A stretch of 64,000 nucleotides of DNA from Polaribacter sp. ALD11 (GTDB lineage: Bacteria > Bacteroidota > Bacteroidia > Flavobacteriales > Flavobacteriaceae): contig NZ_CP025119.1 of the NCBI RefSeq assembly GCF_002831685.1, positions 593,001 to 657,000 on the forward strand, read 5' to 3'. Both the position numbers and the translations under genes were made by a program. Below are positions 46,939 to 54,388 of the stretch, in pieces. Each line of letters starts with the position of its first letter. Within the stretch, counting starts at the first letter, position 1. Under the pieces are notes generated by a model. The model searched no databases and was not told the origin of the DNA. It saw nothing but the letters and a program-made list of their open reading frames with translations.

Positions 46939-47684
46939 TATTTAAGTATTATACGGTTATCTATGCTAGCTTTTAATGTATCTGTTTTTTTGAAATAATC
47001 AAGAATAGCATCTCGCATTTTATAATCTAAATTTATAGACTGATTTGCGTTTTTAAAGAAATTCATTTTATCTCCACCACTTCGTAAATAATCGTTTGTT
47101 AATACGTTATAGGTTTTATTTTGATTAAAAGCTTTACCATTAATTTTTAGATTATAATCATCTGTAAAAAGTGTTAACACAATATTTTTAGATACTGGAT
47201 GGGCTTTTTTATTTTTTATAAAAAAAGCGATTAACTCTGAAACTTTTTTACTTGTAAGAGCTACCACTACAAGTTCATTTTCGAAAGGCATTAGTTTAAA
47301 GGCATGCTCTGCTGTTATAGCCCCAGCAGGTATATTCGCTCTAATACCTCCATTGTTAAATAGTACAAAATCAATAGATTTATTTGTCTTTTCTTTAAAA
47401 ATTGGATTGGCTACCTCAAAACACATATCTGCCATTAAATTTCCTAAAGAACTTTGCATCTCTCCATCATTTTTAACTATTTCTTTTGGAGAAAAACAAA
47501 GGACTTCCTCCATTTCTGAGGTGAGTTTGTTTTTATAAGGACTTATGATACTATCAATTTGTTCAGAGGCTTTAATAGTACTGTCTATAGCAATATTTTT
47601 TGCTGTAATTTTAACAAGCTGTTTTTCTGTTTTTTTACAAGAAACAATTACGAATAAAAAGAGGTATAGATAGGATATCTTCAT
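46938..47684 (-). CDS. 5'-nucleotidase C-terminal domain lipoprotein
   Basis: The protein has 248 residues with a lipoprotein signal (YLFLFVIVSC). The UshA C-terminal substrate-binding domain is recognisable: SSLGNLMADMCFEVAN, VLFNNGGIRANIPAGAITAEHAFKLMPFENELVVVALT and YNVLTNDYLRSGGDKMNFF. It would supply nucleotide binding for the metallophosphatase encoded immediately downstream (1-bp overlap). Confidence 0.9.
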   Translation of the reverse strand: MKISYLYLFLFVIVSCKKTEKQLVKITAKNIAIDSTIKASEQIDSIISPYKNKLTSEMEEVLCFSPKEIVKNDGEMQSSLGNLMADMCFEVANPIFKEKTNKSIDFVLFNNGGIRANIPAGAITAEHAFKLMPFENELVVVALTSKKVSELIAFFIKNKKAHPVSKNIVLTLFTDDYNLKINGKAFNQNKTYNVLTNDYLRSGGDKMNFFKNANQSINLDYKMRDAILDYFKKTDTLKASIDNRIILK

Positions 47685-47729
47685 TGTTTAATTTTTTTAA
47701 GGTTAATTATATTTACTATTAAGAGAGTT

Positions 47730-48167
47730 TTATTTTACAATTACTCCTTTACATTCTTTTAAAATGTAATTAAAATGTTCAACATCATCTTTGTTTAATT
47801 TTAAGATGCCTGTTATACGAACAATATCATCTGTTTTAAAGTTTTGTTTATTTATAAATTCAAGTTCTATTGCAGACTCAGGACCTCCTTGACCGCAAAA
47901 ATAACACGATGCCATTGGACCTTTAGATAACATGTATACATTTTCTTTGGCTACAACATCTAAAAAATAACCTGTAATTATTATTTGCCTCCCTTCGAGC
48001 GCTTTAACTGAAGCTGAAAATGTAGGATATTGAAAATAATCGTCGTATTCAGAAAAATATGTATCTGTAAATGTTATTTTAGATAAGTCTTGCCAAGTTA
48101 CTTTTTGTTGACTGAAACTAAAAGAACAAATGAACAAAAATAATACATATATACCTTTATTTCTCAT
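47730..48167 (-). CDS. Secreted protein with SCYFCGQGGPES motif (DUF3299-like)
   Basis: The protein has 145 residues with a signal peptide (YVLFLFICSFSFSQQ). The body, SVKALEGRQIIITGYFLDV...YMLSKGPMASCYFCGQGGPESAIELEF...DDIVRITGILKLN, resembles the OB-like DUF3299 family. It carries a CxxC pair that could hold a metal. It overlaps the ABC permease gene by 11 bp and belongs to that operon. Role unknown; position suggests a periplasmic partner of the transporter. Confidence 0.6.
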   Translation of the reverse strand: MRNKGIYVLFLFICSFSFSQQKVTWQDLSKITFTDTYFSEYDDYFQYPTFSASVKALEGRQIIITGYFLDVVAKENVYMLSKGPMASCYFCGQGGPESAIELEFINKQNFKTDDIVRITGILKLNKDDVEHFNYILKECKGVIVK

Positions 48168-49368
48168 TGCTTAAAATTAATGATATGTTCATTTTTATGA
48201 TAGGATAAATAGCCAATGAAACCGACATAATAATCATTGCTAAAATAAGGAAGCCTGTTTGTAATACATCATTAAAAGACAATGCCTTAAGTAAGTGTTG
48301 ATGAATTGATTCCATAAAATAAAATACAGAATACAATCCTATTTTTAGCAATAAAAAACCAAGTAAAAATGAAGAAAACACAACGATAAATCCTTCATAA
48401 AAAACCATTTTTATCAACTGAAAATTACTAGCTCCATAAGTTCGTAAAATGGCCAAATCAAAAGCACGTTCTTTTACCATTTTATAGAGACTTATAAATA
48501 TGGTGATACAAGAAATAACAAGAATTAGATAGGCAATTAAAGAAATAGTTTGAAAGCCAATACTGGTATATTCATACAATTTATGTAACTCATATTTGGG
48601 TAAAGCTGCTTGCATATTTGTTTGCTTGTTAATACGTCTAGGAAACGTTAACAAACCTCTAGGATTTTTAAAATTGATTAATAACGATGTTATTTCTTTT
48701 TCATCATAACTCTCTTCATGATCGTGTTTTTCATCCTCATGATGATGATGATGATGATGATGCACTTCCCAGATACTTTCTAAATTGCTAAGTATTAAAC
48801 GATCAATTACCTTTTCTGTTTGTTTTAAAATACCAACTACAGTGAACATTTCATCATGTACTTCGATGCTGTTTTCTGTGAGTCCATGAGAGCTTAATAA
48901 GGTATCCCCTATTTTAAGATTTAATTTTTGAGCGACAGCATTTCCTAAAACTACTTGCATCGATTTTTTTACGTTATGCCCTTTTTCTAATTCAGCATTA
49001 TAAAGACTGGTAAAAGTATTTGTTGTTCCTACAATTCTAAATCCTTTATAATTATCGCCATAAGAAATGGGTACGGCAGATTTAATCATAGGGTTTTTAC
49101 TTAATTTTAGGGCTTCTTTGTATGAAATATTCCCTGTGGGATTGTCTAAATGCAATACCGAAGCCAAAACCAATTGTAACGGACTTCCTTTAGCGCCAAC
49201 CACTAGATCTATGTTGCCTAAATTATTTTCTATTTGATTTTTAAAAGACTGTTTTAATTGTTGAACTCCTAAAAGTAATGCGATACTTAAGGATAATATT
49301 AGAACACTTAAAAAAGTGTATAATGGTTTAGACTTTATGTTTTGTATACTAAGACTCCAAGGATTCAT
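48157..49368 (-). CDS. FtsX/MacB-type ABC transporter permease with an octahistidine loop
   Basis: The protein has 403 residues from Met 49368 (MNPWSLSIQNIKSKPLYTFLSVLIL), which gives an ATGA overlap with the ATPase gene; an upstream ATG adds 8 residues. It has one N-terminal membrane segment, a MacB-like periplasmic domain (about 45-255) and three C-terminal segments. Within the periplasmic part, residues 203-210 are eight consecutive His, followed by an acidic/His stretch (EDEKHDHEES). This points to binding of a transition metal such as zinc, either as cargo or as a signal. Confidence 0.87.
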   Translation of the reverse strand: MNPWSLSIQNIKSKPLYTFLSVLILSLSIALLLGVQQLKQSFKNQIENNLGNIDLVVGAKGSPLQLVLASVLHLDNPTGNISYKEALKLSKNPMIKSAVPISYGDNYKGFRIVGTTNTFTSLYNAELEKGHNVKKSMQVVLGNAVAQKLNLKIGDTLLSSHGLTENSIEVHDEMFTVVGILKQTEKVIDRLILSNLESIWEVHHHHHHHHEDEKHDHEESYDEKEITSLLINFKNPRGLLTFPRRINKQTNMQAALPKYELHKLYEYTSIGFQTISLIAYLILVISCITIFISLYKMVKERAFDLAILRTYGASNFQLIKMVFYEGFIVVFSSFLLGFLLLKIGLYSVFYFMESIHQHLLKALSFNDVLQTGFLILAMIIMSVSLAIYPIIKMNISLILSNEK

Positions 49369-49994
49369 AATTCTATTGAATTTTGGAAGCATGATTTTAT
49401 TCTTTGATCGTGCGTAATTACAATTAAATTGGCATGGGTTTGTTTTGCCTTATGTATTAATAATTCAATTACAATTTTACAGTTTTTATCATCTAAACTA
49501 GAAGTAGGTTCGTCGGCTAAAATAACTTGCGGATGATGTATTACCGATAATGCAATGCCTAATCGTTGCAACTCACCTTCACTAAGCTCGCTAATTTTAC
49601 TTTTTTTGTGTTTAGATAAACCTAATTCTTCTAATAGGGTTTCAATCTTATTTTTATTGATAGCTGTATTACTAAATAAAAGACGTGCTTTTAAATTATC
49701 AAATACATTTAAAGATTGAATGGCGTGTTTTTTCTGAAAAACAAGTCCTATATTTTTACCTCTAAATGTATCTAATTTATTGTTTTTTAATCTATTTAAA
49801 ACTACGTTATTAATATGTACATTTCCTTTTATAGGTTTTAATAAACCTGCCAAAAGATGTAAAAATGTTGTTTTTCCAATACCAGACGCCCCTAAAATGA
49901 GTAAACTTTCTCCTTTATCTAAAGTTATATTAGGAAAACTGAAAATAGTGGTTCCTTTTTTATATTGATATGTAAGATTCTCTGTTTGTATCAT
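49365..49994 (-). CDS. ABC transporter ATP-binding protein (LolD/MacB type)
   Basis: The protein has 209 residues. Walker A is GASGIGKTT, the signature is LSEGELQR, Walker B is VILADEPTSSLDD, and the H-loop is VITHDQR. It pairs with the FtsX-like permease encoded downstream (4-bp overlap). The upstream 178 bp contain a hairpin element oriented on the opposite strand. Confidence 0.93.
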   Translation of the reverse strand: MIQTENLTYQYKKGTTIFSFPNITLDKGESLLILGASGIGKTTFLHLLAGLLKPIKGNVHINNVVLNRLKNNKLDTFRGKNIGLVFQKKHAIQSLNVFDNLKARLLFSNTAINKNKIETLLEELGLSKHKKSKISELSEGELQRLGIALSVIHHPQVILADEPTSSLDDKNCKIVIELLIHKAKQTHANLIVITHDQRIKSCFQNSIEL

Positions 49995-50042
49995 TCAAAA
50001 TTTTATTGAAACCACGCTCCTATTTTACACTGCTATTGGCCA

Positions 50043-50152
50043 TTGATCTTTTTTGGAAAATGATTTATTTTTACATACCTGTAACTGTTGCAATGTGAGT
50101 AGACAATCTTCTCTCAATGTACAACACATGCCCCGTTACAGGTAGTTTTTTT
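50043..50152 (+). ncRNA. Candidate small hairpin RNA (promoter plus terminator) between phoX and the ABC genes
   Basis: On the plus strand, opposite to both neighbours, there is TTG (50043-50045), 20 bases, then TATTTTTA (50066-50073), close to the Bacteroidota promoter. The start would be near 50080. Immediately after lies a long imperfect hairpin with outer arms TACCTGTAAC (50076-50085) and GTTACAGGTA (50135-50144) and inner pairs TGTTG/CAACA and TGAG/CTCA, followed by seven T residues (50146-50152). This looks like a free-standing RNA of about 70 nt with an intrinsic terminator. Alternatively it is a palindromic repeat or the terminator of phoX. Confidence 0.4.
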
Positions 50153-50172
50153 ATTTTTGAAACATATAAAAG

Positions 50173-51858
50173 TTATATTTCTATTTTATGTAGTTGATTC
50201 ATTTTTTCAATTAAATCTCCAGTAATAGCAACAACTGCTGGTTTTGGAATATTATCTTTATCAAAAGGCCATTTGCTTGTAGGGTTATTTAAATCTTTGG
50301 TTTGCTCTCCTGGATGCTGCACACTTAAAAATAAAGTTTTCCCGTCTGGTGAAAACCAAGGTCCTGTAAGTTCTGCATCTTTTGGTGCTGACGCAACTCG
50401 AATAACTTTTCCAGCATCTTTACCATATCTAGGAATTACAAATAGACTATTATTTTTAAAAGCCATGTAAGGTTTATCCTCTTTATTCATAGCACTTCCA
50501 GACATGTCTGAAGTTATCCAAAGGTTTCCTGATAAATCAAAAGCTAAATTATCTGGACAAGAGAAACCATTTTCTTCTCCGCCTGCTATATAGGTAGAGG
50601 CTTTAAAAGTTAAAGCATCAAACTCTCCATTAGTTTCTTCAATTTTAAGGATCGATCCATGAAAATCATTTTTAGGCTTATTATTGGTTAGAGAAACAAA
50701 TATGTTTCCTGTTATTGGGTCTATTTCAATATCCTCAGGTCTATTTAATGGTGTAGCACCTAATAATTTTGAAGCTTCTCTTGCTCTAATTAATACTTCT
50801 GTTTGATCTTTAAATTTATCTTTTAAAACAGGTTGATTTTCCCAATCTAAAGCAAGCCATTTTCCATTAATAGTGTCTGCTACATATAACGTTCCTTCTT
50901 TTAAAGAACCTTTCTTAGAAGAAATAAACTTATACAAATGCTCATTGTTACTATCGTCTCCAGAATATGCAACCACTCGCTTATCTGCTAGTTCATATAA
51001 TGTACAACACTCATGAGCAAATCTACCCAATGCTATATGTTTTTGTGCACTTCCATCTTTCGGATTCACTTCAACTACCCAACCATAATGTTCTGGTGGA
51101 TATTCATAAAAACTTTCCCAACCTTCGCTACTTGGTCTGTGACTGGCTATATTATTTTCATCATATTCCGTTTCTCCAAAGAAACTATCATAATTTTCTT
51201 CACAAGTAATAAATGTTTTCCAAGGAGTAATACCGCCAGAGCAATTACTATGTGTGCCAATAACAGTAGTTGCTCCTTTAATTGGATTGTCCCAATTTAA
51301 TTTCATGGGAGTTTTAGCAGTAATACGTCTATTATAAGGATCGTTTTTTACAACTTGCCAAATTCCGTTTTCTTCTTTAATTCTTACAATACTTCCACCA
51401 ACATTGTACATCTCTTTATCTACTTGTTCTATAGTACGATGTTGGGATGGGTTTTCATATTTATCAGCATCAAAATCAGAAACAAAAAACGGATTTACAT
51501 ATTCGTGGTTTACCCATAAAAGACCATCTTTAGGGTTATCATCATCAAAAGGAATAAAACAGGTAAAATCATTATTGAAACCAAAAGTATCTGTATCGTT
51601 AATTTTATCACCCCATTTTATTACGGTGTGATAATCTAATCCGTTAGCCAATAATAAGTCGTCTTTATCTGAAGGGTTTAGGCCCTGTAAAACAAGCTTT
51701 TTTAATGCTTCTAGTCTTTCTTTAGAAATGTTATTAAAATTATTTGTTGGTGTCGTTGTATTACCACAACTTATTAAAAATTGTGGCATAATAACAGCTC
51801 CTAAGCTAGTTTTTCCTATAAAGGAAATAAACTGTCTTCTATTATAATTATTTTTCAT
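50173..51858 (-). CDS. PhoX-family (DUF839) secreted phosphatase
   Basis: The protein has 561 residues. It has a Tat-like signal (NRRQFISFIGKTSLGAVIMPQFLISC) and a PhoX/DUF839 beta-propeller body: TCFIPFDDDNPKDGLLWVNHEYV, THSNCSGGITPWKTFITCEENYDSFF, GRFAHECCTLYELADKRVVAYSGDDSNNEHLYKF and RPEDIEIDPITGNIFVSLTNN. PhoX enzymes are calcium/iron-dependent alkaline phosphatases. With the neighbouring 5'-nucleotidase it may recover phosphate. It precedes the ABC genes on the same strand by 179 bp. Confidence 0.9.
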   Translation of the reverse strand: MKNNYNRRQFISFIGKTSLGAVIMPQFLISCGNTTTPTNNFNNISKERLEALKKLVLQGLNPSDKDDLLLANGLDYHTVIKWGDKINDTDTFGFNNDFTCFIPFDDDNPKDGLLWVNHEYVNPFFVSDFDADKYENPSQHRTIEQVDKEMYNVGGSIVRIKEENGIWQVVKNDPYNRRITAKTPMKLNWDNPIKGATTVIGTHSNCSGGITPWKTFITCEENYDSFFGETEYDENNIASHRPSSEGWESFYEYPPEHYGWVVEVNPKDGSAQKHIALGRFAHECCTLYELADKRVVAYSGDDSNNEHLYKFISSKKGSLKEGTLYVADTINGKWLALDWENQPVLKDKFKDQTEVLIRAREASKLLGATPLNRPEDIEIDPITGNIFVSLTNNKPKNDFHGSILKIEETNGEFDALTFKASTYIAGGEENGFSCPDNLAFDLSGNLWITSDMSGSAMNKEDKPYMAFKNNSLFVIPRYGKDAGKVIRVASAPKDAELTGPWFSPDGKTLFLSVQHPGEQTKDLNNPTSKWPFDKDNIPKPAVVAITGDLIEKMNQLHKIEI

Positions 51859-51955
51859 AAATTATTAATCTAATTATTGGTTTTACAAAATAGTGTATCG
51901 AATCAAAAATAATTTTTACTCTTAAATATCCTGTTAATGGTATATTATTGTTTGG

Positions 51956-52618
51956 TTATCTTTTATCTGTTATTATTTTTAAAAATTCATTTCTAATTGA
52001 AGTTTTTGAAAAACAACCACCGTATTCTAAAGTTGTTGTAAAACTACTTTGGTCTTTTATACCTCTAGAAGAAACACAAAGATGTTTTGCTGTTACCAAA
52101 ACAATAACATCTTTTGTGTCTAAAACTTGTTGTAAATCATTAAGAATTTGAAGTACGAGTCTTTCTTGAACCTGAGGGCGACGTGCATAATAATCTACCA
52201 AACGATTAATTTTAGACAATCCAATTACCTTGTCTTTGGGAATGTATGCTACATTAGCATGCCCTATTATTGGTAGAAAGTGATGTTCGCAAGCAGAGTC
52301 AATCGTAATATTTTGTTCCACCAACATTTTCTGATAACTATATTTATTTTCGAAAGTGGATAATTTTGGCTTGTTTGCAGGGTTCAATCCATAAAACAAT
52401 TCTTTTACATACATTTTTGCAACACGATATGGGGTGCCAGATAAACTATCATCGGTTAAATCTAGTCCCATTTCTTCCATAATCATTTTAAAATGATGCT
52501 GAATGTTTTTTATTTTCTCTTCATCTGTTTTATCAAAAGCATCTGCACGCAAAGCGGTTTTAATATTTGTTGAAAAATGATGATCACCTATAAGTGTAAT
52601 TTGCTCTTTATCTTTCAT
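51956..52618 (-). CDS. folE: GTP cyclohydrolase I (zinc type)
   Basis: The protein has 220 residues from Met 52618 (MKDKEQITLIGDHHF). The longer frame from 52678 runs through the MerC gene and is unlikely. The zinc ligands Cys110, His113 and Cys181 are present (SACEHHFLPIIGHANVAYIPKDK and AKHLCVSSRG), and SKINRLVDYYARRPQVQERL is the catalytic/pterin block. It makes dihydroneopterin triphosphate, the first step to folate-type pterins. The gene overlaps merC by 11 bp in a metal-related cluster, so it may be a zinc-responsive copy (inference). Confidence 0.93.
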   Translation of the reverse strand: MKDKEQITLIGDHHFSTNIKTALRADAFDKTDEEKIKNIQHHFKMIMEEMGLDLTDDSLSGTPYRVAKMYVKELFYGLNPANKPKLSTFENKYSYQKMLVEQNITIDSACEHHFLPIIGHANVAYIPKDKVIGLSKINRLVDYYARRPQVQERLVLQILNDLQQVLDTKDVIVLVTAKHLCVSSRGIKDQSSFTTTLEYGGCFSKTSIRNEFLKIITDKR

Positions 52619-53012
52619 GTATACAGCATTTATTGGTGTTACATTGGCAATATTTTCTATTGTATATGTGTAATACAATTAATGCTACTGCTGGCACATA
52701 TATTAAGTTTTCATTGAAAGAAAACCATGTTACTTTTTCATTAATAATCACTACAAATAATAAACACCAACTAAACCATAAAGCAGGTTTCATCCAATGA
52801 CTAGACGTTGTTTTTGCAGTTTTGTGAATAGCTAAGAAGGAAACTACTAAGAAAAAATAATCAATAAAACCCCACCAAGTTGGTGCCTTAGTACAGCAAG
52901 TTAACGTGCTACTTTGTGCTATAAAAATAAAAGGAGTAGCAATACAATGTAGTAGGCAAAGTGTACTAGACATAGCGCCTAAACTGTCTGCTTTTTGGTT
53001 TGTAAATATCAT
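52608..53012 (-). CDS. MerC-domain membrane protein
   Basis: The protein has 134 residues with four membrane segments. The metal-binding features are STLCLLHCIATPFIF in the first segment (CxxxC), TCC in the loop, and the C-terminal CQCNTNKCC. MerC was described as a mercury transporter; in Bacteroidota such genes usually sit with zinc-responsive genes. It lies 11 bp downstream of a DUF4625 lipoprotein gene and overlaps folE. Confidence 0.85.
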   Translation of the reverse strand: MIFTNQKADSLGAMSSTLCLLHCIATPFIFIAQSSTLTCCTKAPTWWGFIDYFFLVVSFLAIHKTAKTTSSHWMKPALWFSWCLLFVVIINEKVTWFSFNENLIYVPAVALIVLHIYNRKYCQCNTNKCCIHER

Positions 53013-53023
53013 TTATGTAAAAA

Positions 53024-53503
53024 TTAGTCTATTATTTTTATGTCTACAGAAGTTCTAGATTGCCAACCTGTTGCATCTGTTACAGAATACGCACAGTGGT
53101 AATCTCCTGTATCAATGTCTTTAGGAATTGTAATTGCTATATTAATTTCATAACGTATTACCTCGTCTGTTATAGCGTAGTTTTCTATAAAAATTAAAGG
53201 GTTTATGGCTTGTTTTAGTGCTCCTAAATCACATTCCGTTATTTGATCGTCATGCGTATGATGATCAAAATTGTGATGAATATCGATACTGTAAGAAGCT
53301 AATTCTCTATTATCTGTAACCTGAGCTCTAAAATTATACGTTTCTCCTCTTAATAGTTGCGTACAACCCAGAGGAAATCCTTCGTTATAATCTATGCTTA
53401 TGGTTGGTTTTTCTAAATCTTTATCAATACTATTATCACCAGAACAGGCAGCGATGAATAGTATAAATGATAAAAAACAAAAATATTTTAGTGTGAATTT
53501 CAT
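53024..53503 (-). CDS. DUF4625 lipoprotein
   Basis: The protein has 159 residues with a lipoprotein signal (FILFIAACSG). The DUF4625 immunoglobulin-like domain follows: YNFRAQVTDNRELASYSIDIHHNFDHHTHDDQITECD and a closing GDYHCAYSVTDATGWQSRTSVDIKI. The stretch with several His residues (HHNFDHHTHDD) could bind metal. It is a smaller relative of the next protein upstream. Confidence 0.85.
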   Translation of the reverse strand: MKFTLKYFCFLSFILFIAACSGDNSIDKDLEKPTISIDYNEGFPLGCTQLLRGETYNFRAQVTDNRELASYSIDIHHNFDHHTHDDQITECDLGALKQAINPLIFIENYAITDEVIRYEINIAITIPKDIDTGDYHCAYSVTDATGWQSRTSVDIKIID

Positions 53504-53515
53504 TTTATAGAATTA

Positions 53516-53549
53516 AAACCGCATAGTAAATAAGGATACTATACGGTTT
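53516..53549 (-). terminator. Attenuator-like hairpin between the two DUF4625 genes
   Basis: AAACCGCATAGTA (53516-53528) pairs with TACTATACGGTTT (53537-53549) with one mismatch, followed on the minus strand by TTTT. It could reduce transcription into the distal part of the operon. Confidence 0.65.
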
Positions 53550-53561
53550 CGTTATTTTTAA

Positions 53562-54347
53562 TTAAACTGTAACATCAATATGTGTTTCATACTCTTTCAT
53601 GTTTCCATCTTCATCTTTTACTGTAAAAATGATATGATATTCACCAACGGGAGCAGTTGCAGGTACATCTATGTGCTCATGAAATTCTACGGATGTTTTT
53701 TCGTGGTAACTTCCTAAATATTCTTTTTCAAAATCCCATGCTACCTCTCCAGCACCAACAGTAAGTCCGTGTGCATGTACGTCCACAGAAATACTATGAA
53801 TACCATGTACAGCATCAACCATAAATTCTGCATGAAAGTCTTTTCCTCTAGCTACTGTGGTGTCAATAGAAAAAGCACTTAAAGTAACTACATCTAAAAC
53901 CTGAATATGTCCTTCTACTTCTGTACTATTTCCTAATTCATCAGTTACCGTTAATTCTACATGATATTCTCCTGCTGGAATATTTGCGGGAACATCTACA
54001 TGCTCATGAAAAGTAGGGTTAATGACTAAATATTTAGCATCTGTAAATACTTTTTCAAATTCCCACTCTTCTTCTCCATCTTCAGTAGTTAAATCATGGG
54101 CATGAATAGAAAGTGTAATTTTACTAACGATTGCTTCTGCATTAATTTCTGCCTCTAAATGGATATCCGATCCTTTATAAGCTATTTTATCTGTGGTATG
54201 AGTACTCCCTTCTCCGTACTCAAAATTAGAGATAAGTGGTGCATTTAATTCGATGTTTTCTTCATTATTACATGATTGTAAAGTAATGCCGACAAAAGCG
54301 ATAACTGCTAAAAGTTTAAAGTTTGATTTCATAATTTTTGTTTTCAT
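53562..54347 (-). CDS. Tandem DUF4625 lipoprotein, histidine-rich
   Basis: The protein has 261 residues; the start could also be the Met five codons in. A lipobox (GITLQSCNN) is followed by two DUF4625 repeats (about 40-150 and 155-261). Each repeat has an HAH motif in ISVDVHAHGLT-type strands and a FHEHVDVPA/FHEHIDVPA loop. The regular His spacing suggests metal binding at the cell surface. It lies directly downstream of the TonB receptor gene (41 bp), so it may hand metal to the receptor (inference). Confidence 0.85.
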   Translation of the reverse strand: MKTKIMKSNFKLLAVIAFVGITLQSCNNEENIELNAPLISNFEYGEGSTHTTDKIAYKGSDIHLEAEINAEAIVSKITLSIHAHDLTTEDGEEEWEFEKVFTDAKYLVINPTFHEHVDVPANIPAGEYHVELTVTDELGNSTEVEGHIQVLDVVTLSAFSIDTTVARGKDFHAEFMVDAVHGIHSISVDVHAHGLTVGAGEVAWDFEKEYLGSYHEKTSVEFHEHIDVPATAPVGEYHIIFTVKDEDGNMKEYETHIDVTV

Positions 54348-54388
54348 TTGTTTTAATTTAATTATTGATTAATTTTTATTGATAATTG

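Noticed and set aside
52619..52678. N-terminal extension of FolE into merC
   Set aside because: It overlaps the 3' end of merC by 71 bp and adds residues not found in FolE; with the start at 52618 the zinc ligands fall at Cys110, His113 and Cys181 as in the family.
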